DNA of 64,000 nucleotides from Oscillospiraceae bacterium. Lineage in GTDB: Bacteria; Bacillota; Clostridia; Oscillospirales; Oscillospiraceae. The notes under the pieces were generated by a model that was given only the letters and a program-made list of their open reading frames with translations, ran no database searches and had not been told where the DNA came from. Location: positions 124,001-188,000 of the forward strand of contig CACZDN010000001.1 of NCBI GenBank assembly GCA_902779945.1. The letters run 5' to 3'. A program made the translations under genes and the position numbers. Below, in pieces: positions 17,434-26,056 of the stretch (position 1 is the first letter of the stretch; every line of letters starts with the position of its first letter).

Positions 17434-18498
17434 ATGATGAATAAATTCGCGGTATTCAGCGGCTTTCTTGGCTCGGGCAAGACGACGGCCATGATGGCCC
17501 TGACAAAGTATTACACGGATCATTTCGGCAGGGCGGCCATGATCTCAAACGACCTCGGCACAGGCGTGACGCTTGCCGACTGCAAGCTCGCGCGTCTCGA
17601 CGGCTGCAGGTCCCTCCAGATCACCGGCGAGTGCATCTGCTTCTGCCATGACGTGCTGACCGGTCGGCTGAACGATTGCTATAACGAGGGCTGCGAGCTG
17701 GTGGTGTCCGACATCCCCGGCTTCGGCGTCGGTGCGCAGGAGCATGTCTACCACGGGCTGAGCGAAAAGTATCCCGGACGGTTTGAGCTCGCGCCCTTCA
17801 CGGTGCTGATCGAGCCGAGGAATCTTGCCCTGCTCCAAAGCGGGCAGGCCGGAGACATGGGCGCCATTCTGGATGCCCAGCTCAGGGAGGCGGATCTCAT
17901 CGTCCTCTCAAAGTGTGAGCTGCTGGATGCCGAAGAGCGCGCCGCGGCTCTCGGATGGCTGGCGGCCGGCTATCCCTGGACGCGGCAGCTTGCGCTGAGC
18001 GCGAAGACGGGGGAGGGGCTGGACGTCCTCGCCCGCGCGCTGCGGGACGGGCAGGCCTCGCTGCGCCGACCGGAGATCGACTATGACGCCGACGAGCTGC
18101 AAAACGCCATGGACAGCCTGAGCGAGTACTATCTGCAGTACCGCGCGCTGGTCTGCTGCAGCGACTTCGACGGCAGCGCCTACCTGGAAAAGCTCGCGCA
18201 GAGCATTCAGACCGCGTTTTGCACGGCGGGCGGGGAAATCCCGCACCTCAAGCTGCTCGCCTGGGGGCCGGAGGGGGATTACGCCAGGGCCGACCTTCTG
18301 GGCGCGGAGCGCCCCGTCGAGACGCCGCGCCGCTTTTCCGGGCCCTGCACGGATATTGCCGTCATCCTCAACGCGAGTGCCGCTTGTCCGGACGCGGCGC
18401 TGGACCGTATCATCGGCGAGGCGGTGAGGACGGTGTCCGACCGTTATCAGCTGGAGCTCACGGTGTTCCGGAAGGAGCACTTCGGACTGGGGGAGTAA
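17434..18498 (+). CDS. G3E-like (CobW/HypB/UreG-type) GTP-binding protein
   Basis: 354 residues; ATG at 17434 is chosen because GGAGG lies 8 nt upstream. The P-loop GFLGSGKTT is at 10-18, and DIPGFG at 93-98 serves as the switch/Walker B region. Between them GECICFCHD (65-73) places three cysteines in a row of alternate positions, recalling the GCICC metal-binding motif of CobW-type metallochaperones. The C-terminal 130 residues are a separate domain. G3E GTPases load metals or cofactors into enzymes. It is coupled to the TrsS-like radical SAM gene (1 nt gap) and is divergent from the Mo-hydroxylase operon, so it may serve that enzyme (inference). Confidence 0.8.
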   Translation: MMNKFAVFSGFLGSGKTTAMMALTKYYTDHFGRAAMISNDLGTGVTLADCKLARLDGCRSLQITGECICFCHDVLTGRLNDCYNEGCELVVSDIPGFGVGAQEHVYHGLSEKYPGRFELAPFTVLIEPRNLALLQSGQAGDMGAILDAQLREADLIVLSKCELLDAEERAAALGWLAAGYPWTRQLALSAKTGEGLDVLARALRDGQASLRRPEIDYDADELQNAMDSLSEYYLQYRALVCCSDFDGSAYLEKLAQSIQTAFCTAGGEIPHLKLLAWGPEGDYARADLLGAERPVETPRRFSGPCTDIAVILNASAACPDAALDRIIGEAVRTVSDRYQLELTVFRKEHFGLGE

Positions 18499-18499
18499 G

Positions 18500-19795
18500 A
18501 TGGAGACAAGAATACGGGAGACCCGCTCCGTCTGTCCGGTCTGCCTGCAAAACCTGCCTGCAGCTCTCCTGCGGGACGATTTGGGCCGCGTGGTCATGGA
18601 GAAGCGCTGCCCGGCGCACGGGACCTTTCGCGTGCCCGTGTGGCGCGGCGCGCTCGACTTTGACGCCTGGCTCCTGGGCACGCCGCCGCTTCCCGGGGAC
18701 AGGGGCCTGCGCTGCCCGGAGGACTGCGGCATCTGCGCGGAGCACGAGATCGGCTCCTGCTGCTGCCTTCTGGAAGTGACGCGGCGCTGCAACCTGCGCT
18801 GCCGTTTCTGCTTCGCAAACGGCGGAGAGAGCGCGGAGGAGCCGAGCCTTGACGCGCTCAAGGACGCGGTGCGCGACATCGTGGGCCAGTGCGGGAGACC
18901 GCTTTTGCAGCTCTCGGGCGGGGAGCCCACCCTGCGGGACGATCTGCCGGAGCTTGTGCGCTTTGCCAGAGAGACCGGCTGCGGCTATGTCCAGCTCAAC
19001 ACCAACGGGCTCAGACTCGCACGGGAACCGGATTACGCCAGGAAGCTTGCGGACGCGGGGCTGGATATTGTTTTCCTGCAGTTTGACGGTACGCGGGACG
19101 AGATCTATGAGACGCTGCGCGGCGCACCGCTGCTGGATGTCAAAAAAGAGGCGATCCGCGTCTGCTCCGCGCTGCGCGTCGGCGTCACGCTGGTACCCAC
19201 TGTGGTCCGGGGCGTCAACGACGACGATCTGGGCGCGCTCGTCCGGCTTGCAGCGTCGCTTGCTCCCGGGGTGCGGGGCGTCCACTTTCAGCCCGTGTCA
19301 TACTTCGGACGCTATCCCGAGACGCCGGAGGCCGCGGCGCGCTATACCCTCGACGAGCTTATGGCGGATATCGCCGGGCAGACGGACATCCCGGTCTCGA
19401 GCTTCATGCCCTCGCGCTGCGACCATCCGCTCTGCGGCTTCCACGCAGGCTTCCTGATCGGGCCCGAAGGCGCCCTGCGGCCCCTCAGCTCCATCACCCA
19501 TTCCTCGCACAGCCGGGGCAGCGCAAACGACAACCGCGAGTACGTCGCCCGCCACTGGCGGCGCGCACCGGAGGAGCCCGCGCCGGAGGGGCGCTTCTCG
19601 GACGAGATGGATTTCGACGTCTTCCTCTACCGCCTGCGCCATGAGAGCCTGACTCTCTCCGCAATGGCCTTCCAGGACGCAATGAACCTGAACATCGAGC
19701 GCCTGCATTCGTGCAGCCTGCATGTGTACGATGAGGGCAAAATCAAGCCCTTCTGCGCAAAATATCTCACGCCGATTGGATATGACAGACCGTAG
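18500..19795 (+). CDS. Radical SAM protein, TrsS-like
   Basis: 431 residues, started 1 nt after the GTPase stop. N-terminal cysteine pairs VCPVC (12-15) and KRCPAHG, then CPEDCGICAEHE (72-83), lead into the radical SAM cluster motif CNLRCRFCFA (C97, C101, C104) and the GGEPTLR loop. This layout is that of the TrsS proteins encoded near DVU_1551-1559-type genes and of the wider MJ0619/Tes group (known families, recalled). Some TrsS proteins are selenoproteins; no in-frame TGA is seen here, so this one uses cysteine only. The reaction is unproven. A C-terminal cysteine pair region (LHSCSLHVYDEGKIKPFCAKYL) may bind a further cluster. Confidence 0.85.
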   Translation: METRIRETRSVCPVCLQNLPAALLRDDLGRVVMEKRCPAHGTFRVPVWRGALDFDAWLLGTPPLPGDRGLRCPEDCGICAEHEIGSCCCLLEVTRRCNLRCRFCFANGGESAEEPSLDALKDAVRDIVGQCGRPLLQLSGGEPTLRDDLPELVRFARETGCGYVQLNTNGLRLAREPDYARKLADAGLDIVFLQFDGTRDEIYETLRGAPLLDVKKEAIRVCSALRVGVTLVPTVVRGVNDDDLGALVRLAASLAPGVRGVHFQPVSYFGRYPETPEAAARYTLDELMADIAGQTDIPVSSFMPSRCDHPLCGFHAGFLIGPEGALRPLSSITHSSHSRGSANDNREYVARHWRRAPEEPAPEGRFSDEMDFDVFLYRLRHESLTLSAMAFQDAMNLNIERLHSCSLHVYDEGKIKPFCAKYLTPIGYDRP

Positions 19796-19911
19796 CCCGT
19801 GGGCGGAAAAGTCCGGCTGTCCGGCAAACTACTCCCCCGCGGTGATAACAGCCCGTGCTTCTGCGCCGGAGCGCCGTTGCTTTCGATTTTGAGAGATGCT
19901 CACACGCGGAA

Positions 19912-19940
19912 TTGACTTTCCCGTGATTCTATTCTATAAT
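19912..19940 (+). promoter_or_regulatory. Promoter of the molybdopterin-binding protein gene
   Basis: TTGACT (19912-19917), 17 nt, TATAAT (19935-19940): a near-consensus promoter 58 nt before the gene at 19998. The leader shows no Moco-type riboswitch that I can recognise. Confidence 0.85.
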
Positions 19941-19997
19941 CGGCTCAAAGCGAATTGCTTTTATTTACAACTCGCCAAACGGAAAGGATGCCGCGCC

Positions 19998-21026
19998 ATG
20001 AAACTGATGAAAACCGAAGACGCCGTTGGACATATCCTCTGCCACGACATCACCCAGATCATCAAGGACGAGAAGAAAGGACCTGTTTTTAAAAAGGGAC
20101 ATATCATCCGCGCCGAGGACGTGCCGGTCCTGCTGAGGGTCGGCAAGGACCACGTCTACATCTGGGAGAACAACGAAAACATGCTCCATGAGGATGACGC
20201 CGCCACGATCCTGCGGGACCTGTGCATGGGCGAAAACATGCACGCCACGGAGCCTGCCGAGGGAAAGATCGAGCTGATCGCGGACATTGACGGCCTGCTG
20301 CTCATCGACCTTGCGCGCCTGCGCGCCGTGAACGCCCTGGGCGACATGATGATCGCGACCCGCGCCTCCGGCTTCGTGGTGAAGAAGGGGGACAAGCTCT
20401 GCGGAACCCGCGTCATCCCCCTCGTCATCGCGAAGGAGCGCATGGAGAAGGCGAAGGCCGTCGTGGGGCCTGAGCCGCTTTTAAGGCTTCTGCCGCTCAA
20501 GGCAAAGAAGGTCGGTGTCGTCACCACCGGAAACGAGGTCTACTACGGCCGCATTCATGACACCTTCACCCCCGTCATCGTCGAAAAGCTCAAAGAGTTC
20601 GGCGGCTGTGAGATGACGGAGCATGTGGTGCTGAACGACGATCATGAGAAGATCACCGCCGCGGTGCTGGACATGCTGGACAAGGGCTGCGACATGGTCC
20701 TCTGCAGCGGCGGCATGAGCGTGGACCCGGACGACAAGACCCCCCTCGCCATCAAAAACACCGGGGCACGCATCGTCTCCTACGGCTCCCCCGTGCTGCC
20801 GGGCGCGATGTTCCTCGTCTCCTACATGCCGGACGGGCGCCCGGTCTGCGGCCTGCCCGGCTGCGTCATGTACGCAAAGCGCACCGTCTTCGACCTGCTG
20901 CTGCCATATCTTGTGACGGATACGCCGGTTACAAAGGAGCACCTGGCGGGGCTCGGCCACGGCGGTCTGTGCCTCAACTGCAAGGTCTGCCGCTTCCCCA
21001 ACTGCGGCTTCGGGAAAGGGGTATAA
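19998..21026 (+). CDS. Molybdopterin-binding protein, MoeA/MogA-like
   Basis: 342 residues from MKLMKTEDAVG with GGAAAGG upstream. The second half carries the MoCF-biosynthesis fold of MoeA and MogA (VGVVTTGNEVYYGRI near 170, LCSGGMSVDPDD near 240, LPGAMFLV, GLPGCVMYAKR). The N-terminal part replaces MoeA domains with about 150 residues of unknown fold. The tail CLNCKVCRFPNCGFGKG has four cysteines. Proteins of this type sit next to mod genes and Mo hydroxylases in Clostridia and probably handle molybdopterin or insert molybdenum. It is followed by a 269-nt hairpin-rich gap and then modABC. Confidence 0.85.
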   Translation: MKLMKTEDAVGHILCHDITQIIKDEKKGPVFKKGHIIRAEDVPVLLRVGKDHVYIWENNENMLHEDDAATILRDLCMGENMHATEPAEGKIELIADIDGLLLIDLARLRAVNALGDMMIATRASGFVVKKGDKLCGTRVIPLVIAKERMEKAKAVVGPEPLLRLLPLKAKKVGVVTTGNEVYYGRIHDTFTPVIVEKLKEFGGCEMTEHVVLNDDHEKITAAVLDMLDKGCDMVLCSGGMSVDPDDKTPLAIKNTGARIVSYGSPVLPGAMFLVSYMPDGRPVCGLPGCVMYAKRTVFDLLLPYLVTDTPVTKEHLAGLGHGGLCLNCKVCRFPNCGFGKGV

Positions 21027-21031
21027 AGCAG

Positions 21032-21212
21032 TCAAATCAAAGCAAAGGCTTTGATTTGAAAGAGTTTGCAGTCTGCTGCGCGCACTCGCTTGCGGGGGAC
21101 GCTCGCACACTTGCAGACTGAGAAGTGTTTTTCGTGAGGTACACGCCCCCACGAAAAACGATTGGATTTGTTTTTCGCCTACAGGCGAAAAATCAGAGGG
21201 GATTCCCCTCTG
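21032..21212 (+). repeat. Cluster of five hairpins upstream of modA
   Basis: Five stems follow one another: 21032-21059 (12-bp TCAAATCAAAGC stem, 4-nt loop); 21069-21120 (CAGTCTGC/GCAGACTG around a 36-nt GC-rich loop); 21127-21159 (GTTTTTCGTG/CACGAAAAAC); 21171-21192 (TTTTTCGCCT/AGGCGAAAAA); 21194-21212 (CAGAGGGG/CCCCTCTG). The first could terminate the upstream gene; the function of the others is unknown. Confidence 0.8.
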
Positions 21213-21227
21213 AACTCCTCTTTTAGG

Positions 21228-21253
21228 TATAGACACGTAAAGTCGTGTTTATA
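21228..21253. promoter_or_regulatory. Inverted-repeat operator at the modA promoter
   Basis: TATAGACACG and CGTGTTTATA, 10-bp arms with one mismatch and a 6-nt spacer. It covers the -35 and spacer of the modA promoter. A ModE-like HTH is encoded at 26056-26979 and could be its ligand (inference). Confidence 0.65.
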
Positions 21254-21257
21254 TAAA
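21230..21257 (+). promoter_or_regulatory. Promoter of modABC
   Basis: TAGACA (21230-21235), 16 nt, TATAAA (21252-21257), 38 nt before modA. Confidence 0.6.
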
Positions 21258-21295
21258 TATTTTCCCTGAAAGACGGGAAAAGGAGGAAAAACAAA

Positions 21296-22129
21296 ATGAA
21301 AGTACGCAAGACCCTTGCACTGCTGCTGGTACTGACGATGGTGCCGGCACTGTGCGCCGCCCCTGCAGCGTGGGCTGCTGACGAGAAGACGGAGCTCATC
21401 GTCTTTGCCGCCGCCTCCATGACCGAGACGCTGACCGAGCTCAAGGCCAAGTATGAGGAAGCACACCCCGATGTCACCATCATCTGCAACTTTGATTCCT
21501 CCGGCACACTCAAGACTCAGATCCAGGAGGGCGCGGACTGCGATCTCTTCATCTCCGCCGCCCCCAAGCAGATGAACGCCCTGGACGCCTCCAGGGACAA
21601 GGATGTCAATCCCGACGGACTCGATTTTGTCCTCCAGGGCAGCCGTGTCAACCTGCTGGAAAACAAGGTCGCGCTCGTCGTACCGGAGGGAAACCCCAAG
21701 GGCGTCAAGTCCTTTGACCAGCTTGTGGAGCTGCTGAAGGCGGGCGACGTCTTCTTCGTCATGGGCAACAGCGACGTGCCCGTGGGCCAGTACACCCGGA
21801 AGATCCTGGATTACTACGGGCTGGACGAGGAGGAGCTCGCCAGGGCCGGCCTCATCACCTACGGCACCAATGTCAAGGAGGTCACCACCCAGGTCAAGGA
21901 GGGCAGCGTCGACTGCGGCGTGGTCTACGGCACCGATGCCTTCAGTGCGGGCCTTGAGGTTGTGGAAACCGCTGCTGCTGAGATGTGCGGCCAGGTCATC
22001 TACCCCGCTGCCGTGCTGAACGTCAGCAGAAACCCGGAGGCCGCCCGGGCCTTCCTGGACTACCTGAGAGGCGAGGAAGCGACCGCCGTCTTCGAGGGCG
22101 TCGGCTTCTCTGCCGTCAAGGCCGGATAA
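21296..22129 (+). CDS. modA: Molybdate-binding protein of the ABC transporter
   Basis: 277 residues with a signal peptide ending AWA-ADE near residue 28. No lipobox is seen (PALC does not fit), so the anchoring mode is unclear for a Gram-positive. ModA features: VFAAASMTETL after the signal, DSSGTLKTQI, ADCDLFISAAPKQM, and GNSDVPVGQYTRKIL, which hold the oxyanion-binding serines and the conserved region before the hinge. It captures molybdate or tungstate and gives it to ModB. AGGAGG precedes the start by 8-9 nt. First gene of modABC. Confidence 0.93.
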   Translation: MKVRKTLALLLVLTMVPALCAAPAAWAADEKTELIVFAAASMTETLTELKAKYEEAHPDVTIICNFDSSGTLKTQIQEGADCDLFISAAPKQMNALDASRDKDVNPDGLDFVLQGSRVNLLENKVALVVPEGNPKGVKSFDQLVELLKAGDVFFVMGNSDVPVGQYTRKILDYYGLDEEELARAGLITYGTNVKEVTTQVKEGSVDCGVVYGTDAFSAGLEVVETAAAEMCGQVIYPAAVLNVSRNPEAARAFLDYLRGEEATAVFEGVGFSAVKAG

Positions 22130-22174
22130 GAAGGGGCGGACATAAGCGCCGCCCGACGCTTTGGGTAAACAAGG

Positions 22175-22849
22175 ATGAGTATGGACTGGTATCCGCTTTT
22201 CAACTCTCTGCGCATCGCGGCCATCAGCTGCGTGCTGGTATTCTTCACCGGCATCTTCTTCGCGTATTATGCCGCGAAGCTGCCGAGGACTGTCAAAGGC
22301 ATCCTGGACGTGATCCTCACGCTGCCGATGGTGCTGCCGCCCACGGTCTGCGGCTATTTCCTGCTGCTGATCTTCGGGGTAAAGCGGCCTTTGGGCATGT
22401 TCCTGCTGCGCTTCGGCGTCAAGCTCGTCATGACCTGGTACGGCGGCGTCCTGGCCGCGGCGGTGGTGGCTTTCCCGCTCATGTACCGCACGGCCCGCGG
22501 CGCGTTTGAGAGCTTTGACCGGAATCTTGCCTACGCGGGACAGACGCTGGGCCTGTCAAACGCCTGGATCTTCTGGCGTGTGCGTATGCCCGCCTGCCGC
22601 CAGGGCATCCTGGCCGGGACGGTGCTGGCCTTCGCCCGCGCCCTGGGCGAGTACGGCGCGACCAGTATGCTCATCGGCTATACCCCCGGCAGGACCGCCA
22701 CCATCTCCACCACGGTCTACCAGCTCTGGCGCACCAACGACGAGAAGGGCGCGTTCTTCTGGGTCATGGTGAATCTCGCCATCAGCACCGTCGTGCTGCT
22801 GACCGTGAACATGCTGGAGGCTCGGCAGAAGAAGGCGGTGAAGGCATGA
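22175..22849 (+). CDS. modB: Molybdate ABC transporter permease
   Basis: 224 residues with five to six membrane segments, the normal ModB size. The cytoplasmic coupling loop EAA motif is ALGEYGATSMLIGYTPGR (C-terminal third), and LPMVLPPTVCGYFLL is the typical ModB segment. It starts 45 nt after modA and its TGA overlaps the modC ATG by 4 nt. Confidence 0.93.
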   Translation: MSMDWYPLFNSLRIAAISCVLVFFTGIFFAYYAAKLPRTVKGILDVILTLPMVLPPTVCGYFLLLIFGVKRPLGMFLLRFGVKLVMTWYGGVLAAAVVAFPLMYRTARGAFESFDRNLAYAGQTLGLSNAWIFWRVRMPACRQGILAGTVLAFARALGEYGATSMLIGYTPGRTATISTTVYQLWRTNDEKGAFFWVMVNLAISTVVLLTVNMLEARQKKAVKA

Positions 22850-23889
22850 GCCTGCATGTGGACATCCGAAAGCGGCTCGGCTCCTTCCGCCTGGACGTCA
22901 ATCTCACGGCGGATAATGGCGTGACCGGCCTGCTGGGAGCCTCCGGCTGCGGCAAGAGCATGACGCTCAAGTGCATCGCCGGCATCGAAAAGCCCGACGA
23001 GGGCCGCATCGAGCTTGACGGGACCGTGCTGTTCGACTCGGCCGCGCACATCAATCTTCCGCCCCAAAAGCGGCGCGTGGGCTATCTCTTCCAGAACTAC
23101 GCCCTCTTTCCCAACATGACGGTGCGGCAGAACATCCTCTGCGGCCTGAACCGGGAGAAGGACAGAGCCGCGAAGGAAACGCGCCTTCGAGAGATGCTGC
23201 GCCTCATGCAGCTCGAGGGGCTGGAAAACCACAGGCCCGCCCAGCTCTCCGGCGGTCAGCAGCAGCGCACGGCGCTGGCCCGCATCCTGGTCAGCGATCC
23301 GCGCCTCCTGCTTCTGGACGAGCCGTTCTCCGCCCTCGACGGGCATCTGCGCGACTCGCTCAAAATCGAGCTGCGCGACCTCTTGACCCGCTTCGGGCAT
23401 GAGGTGCTCATGGTGACCCACGACCGCAGCGAGGCCTACAACATGAGCCGCATGATCGCCGTCATGGACAGGGGGCGGCTGCTCTGCGTCAAGCCGACGA
23501 AGGAGCTTTTCGCCGATCCCGGCAGCGTACAGGCCGCGATCCTCACCGGCTGCAAGAACACTATCCCCGCCCGCCGTGCAGACGCCCGCAGGGTGGAGAT
23601 CCCCGACTGGGGCGTGACGTTCGAGACAAAGCAGGAGGTGCGGGAGGGACTCTGCGCCGTCGGCATCCGCGCCCACTATTTCAGCCCCGACGCGAGGCAG
23701 AACCGCTTTCCCGTGCGCTTCGTGGAGGAGATGGAGGAGCCCTTCGAGTTCATCCTCCGGTTCCGCTATGCGGGACAAAAAGAAGACAGCCCCCCGATCT
23801 GGTGGAGGCTGCCCAAGGACAAGCGCCCGCAGAGCTTCCCGGCAGAGCTGGGCGTCGCGCCGGCGAATGTTTTGCTGCTGTATGAATAA
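22846..23889 (+). CDS. modC: Molybdate ABC transporter ATP-binding protein
   Basis: 347 residues. Walker A GASGCGKSM near 31-39 (the Thr/Ser after Lys is S, then M), signature LSGGQQQRTALARIL, Walker B LLLLDEPFSAL, and the His of MVTHDRSEAY. After residue 235 a short TOBE-like regulatory domain (VEIPDWGVTFETKQ) follows, somewhat smaller than in E. coli ModC. Energises ModB. Its stop lies in the left arm of the terminator. Confidence 0.93.
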   Translation: MSLHVDIRKRLGSFRLDVNLTADNGVTGLLGASGCGKSMTLKCIAGIEKPDEGRIELDGTVLFDSAAHINLPPQKRRVGYLFQNYALFPNMTVRQNILCGLNREKDRAAKETRLREMLRLMQLEGLENHRPAQLSGGQQQRTALARILVSDPRLLLLDEPFSALDGHLRDSLKIELRDLLTRFGHEVLMVTHDRSEAYNMSRMIAVMDRGRLLCVKPTKELFADPGSVQAAILTGCKNTIPARRADARRVEIPDWGVTFETKQEVREGLCAVGIRAHYFSPDARQNRFPVRFVEEMEEPFEFILRFRYAGQKEDSPPIWWRLPKDKRPQSFPAELGVAPANVLLLYE

Positions 23890-23926
23890 CAATGCACGGG
23901 CGGCCGTCGACCGCCCGTGCATTGTT
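23888..23926. terminator. Bidirectional terminator between modC and xdhC-like gene
   Basis: A perfect 16-bp stem (AACAATGCACGGGCGG and its complement) with a 7-nt loop; T runs on both sides. It serves the converging modC and XdhC-family genes. Confidence 0.85.
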
Positions 23927-23962
23927 TGCCTGATGTGAAAGAGGTCCGGTCACAGAGCGGGA

Positions 23963-24985
23963 TCAGCTTCCGTCCTCGACCAGCACCCGCATGGTGCCGC
24001 CGCAGACCATGCCGTCGGACTCGGCCACCTCGCCGGTCAGGTCGATGTCGACGAGCTTATAGCGCCCGGTGCCGATGATGCGCCTCGCATCCTGGATCAC
24101 CGCCGCCTCGCTGCATCCGCCGCCGATGCTGCCCGTGACCTTGCCGAGGGGGCTCACGGCCATCTTTGCCCCCGCGCCGCGGGGGGTGGAGCCCCTGGTC
24201 TCGATCACCGTGACGACGGCCTTCGGCTCGCGGTTCTCCGCCAAATAGCGCAGGGTAGAGAGCTCCACGTCCGAGTCGTTGCAGTAACGCCCGGGGGCGC
24301 CGTGCTCCGGCAGACGCTTATAGGCGATGACCTCCGAGAGAATGGAGACGGCAATCTCCGCCGGGGTGACCGCGCCGATGTTCAGACCGATGGGGGTGCA
24401 GATGCCTGAGAGCCGCTCCTCATCGAAGCCCTCCTCCCGGAGCATCTCCAGAAGGCCCTTTGTACGCCGCCTTGAGCCGATCATGCCCAGATATGCGGGA
24501 CAGGGCCCCGGCAGCAGGGCGCGCAGACAGTCCGCGTCGTGCCGGTGGCCGCGCGTGATGACGACCACATAGTCAAACGGCGTGACCGCAAAGCTCCGGA
24601 TGGCATTTTCAAAGCTGTCGCAGAGCACGGCGGCGGCTTCCGGAAAGCGCTCGCTGTTGGCAAAGTCCGGTCTGTCGTCCGCCACACAGACCGAAAAGCC
24701 GCAGGCGGCGCCGAACCGGCACACCGGCAGCGCGATATGCCCGCCGCCGAGGACGATCAGCCGCTCCTGCGGGACGACAGGCTCCCGCACGACAAGTGCA
24801 TTCTCCGTCCGCTCCGCCGTCACGCGGGCAAAGCTCCGGCCCTTCGCGTCGGTCACCGGCGTGATCCCGGTCAGCCGGCGCGATATGTCTGATAAACTGC
24901 CGCTCTCCCCGGGCAGAACCGTTTCCAGGGACACGGCCTGATTCTCCGCAAGGCGTTCCAGAATTATCCGATAGACGTTCTCCAT
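23963..24985 (-). CDS. XdhC-family aldehyde oxidoreductase maturation factor, permuted
   Basis: 340 residues. The Rossmann domain comes first (LIVLGGGHIALPV near 76-88, PAYLGMIGSRRRTKGL, CTPIGLNIGAVTPAEIAVSI), and the CoxI/XdhC domain second (VIETRGSTPRGAGAKMAV, TGSIGGGCSEAAVI, DGMVCGG near the end). In classical XdhC the order is reversed, so the domains are circularly permuted. XdhC proteins bind Mo cofactor and help insert its sulfurated form into xanthine oxidase-type enzymes. The likely client is the aldehyde oxidoreductase at 14081. It starts a little after the phosphatase-HD gene (12 nt) in a three-gene operon. Confidence 0.88.
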   Translation of the reverse strand: MENVYRIILERLAENQAVSLETVLPGESGSLSDISRRLTGITPVTDAKGRSFARVTAERTENALVVREPVVPQERLIVLGGGHIALPVCRFGAACGFSVCVADDRPDFANSERFPEAAAVLCDSFENAIRSFAVTPFDYVVVITRGHRHDADCLRALLPGPCPAYLGMIGSRRRTKGLLEMLREEGFDEERLSGICTPIGLNIGAVTPAEIAVSILSEVIAYKRLPEHGAPGRYCNDSDVELSTLRYLAENREPKAVVTVIETRGSTPRGAGAKMAVSPLGKVTGSIGGGCSEAAVIQDARRIIGTGRYKLVDIDLTGEVAESDGMVCGGTMRVLVEDGS

Positions 24986-24997
24986 GCTGCTCTCCCT

Positions 24998-26056
24998 CTA
25001 TTCCACAAGCGTTATTCCGCAGATTGTATTGATTTGATCCCGCAGACGCAGCGCGGCCTCCAGCCGCTCCGCGCGGGCGGCTTTCGCCTCCGGCGTCCGG
25101 CAACGTTCCTCGCTTGCCGCAAAGCGCTCCGTGATCGTCACGCGGCGATCCTCCCGCACGCATTTGTCTGCCAGGAACAAAACCGCGGCCTCATCCACCA
25201 CGCAATCCCGCCGGTCGTGGTGCTGTTCGACGATCGCCGCCGCCTTCTCATATCCCAGCTCCCGCAGCCAGGAAGCGCCCATGCGGGCGTGCTCCTTTTC
25301 CTTCCGCGCCGCGTCATGCAGCAGCGCCGCGCTCTCCAGCAGACACAGGTCGAGCGGGAAGGGGAGGGCCGACGCAATCCGCCGGGCCTCCTCCGCCACG
25401 GCGCGGCAATGGGCCTCGACACGTTCGCCCGGCGCGGCGGCGCTCAGCAGCCTGTCGGCGAGCTCCGGCGTCAGCGGCGGGCAGGGCCGCGCGGCCCCGT
25501 GCTCAAGCTGCAGCGCCTCGTCATAGGCAAGCACCGCATACGCGGCATAGGGAATGCGCAGCGGACGACTTTCCTCCAGCGGGACGCCGCAGACTGCCGC
25601 CAGGATTGCCTGGATCACCGAGGCGTGGGCAACAAGCGCCAGATCACCGCCGCAGCTTCCGATACAGCGCAGCACAGCGGGCAGCACGCGCGCCCGCACC
25701 TGCGCCAGCGTCTCCGCGCCGGGCGGTACCAGCAGCGGCTCGGCGCCGCGCCGCGCGTACAGCTCCGGCCAGCGCTGCCTGATCTCCTGGAAGTCCAGCC
25801 CGTCCCAGGGGCCCATGTCCTGCTCGGACAGTGCCGGGACGAGAACCGCTTCCCCGCCGAGGGGCTTCGCCGTCTGACGGCAGCGGACAAGCGGACTTGA
25901 AAACAGTGCGAGCCCTTTCCCGCCGAGCGCTTCGCCCAGCAGCACAGCCTGCATTCGTCCGAGCGGGCCCAGCGGCGTGTCGGTACGTCCGAGGCACATG
26001 TGCGCGCCAAACGGGAAATCCGGGTGCCCATGCCGGATCAGATATATCCGCCGCAT
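24998..26056 (-). CDS. Histidine phosphatase fused to an HD-domain hydrolase
   Basis: 352 residues. The N-terminal 190 residues are a histidine phosphatase (LIRHGHPDFP at the start, FSSPLVRCRQTAKPL, LVAHASVIQAIL). The C-terminal 150 are an HD metal-dependent phosphohydrolase (AHCRAV, LLHDAARKEKEHARMG, VEQHHDRRD, ADKCV). Both halves keep their catalytic histidines. Encoded between the MobA/ModE fusion (1-nt overlap) and xdhC-like genes; a phosphatase of the alpha-ribazole phosphatase type also lies in the Desulfovibrio version of this locus, as I recall. The substrate may be a nucleotide-linked cofactor intermediate (inference). Confidence 0.85.
   Translation of the reverse strand: MRRIYLIRHGHPDFPFGAHMCLGRTDTPLGPLGRMQAVLLGEALGGKGLALFSSPLVRCRQTAKPLGGEAVLVPALSEQDMGPWDGLDFQEIRQRWPELYARRGAEPLLVPPGAETLAQVRARVLPAVLRCIGSCGGDLALVAHASVIQAILAAVCGVPLEESRPLRIPYAAYAVLAYDEALQLEHGAARPCPPLTPELADRLLSAAAPGERVEAHCRAVAEEARRIASALPFPLDLCLLESAALLHDAARKEKEHARMGASWLRELGYEKAAAIVEQHHDRRDCVVDEAAVLFLADKCVREDRRVTITERFAASEERCRTPEAKAARAERLEAALRLRDQINTICGITLVE

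Noticed and set aside
18500..19795. Selenocysteine in the TrsS-like protein
   Set aside because: The frame has no internal TGA and the cysteine motifs are all encoded by TGC/TGT.
19796..19997. Molybdenum-cofactor riboswitch before the molybdopterin-binding protein
   Set aside because: Most of the gap lies upstream of a strong promoter at 19912-19940, leaving a leader of only about 50 nt with no Moco motif blocks that I can recognise.
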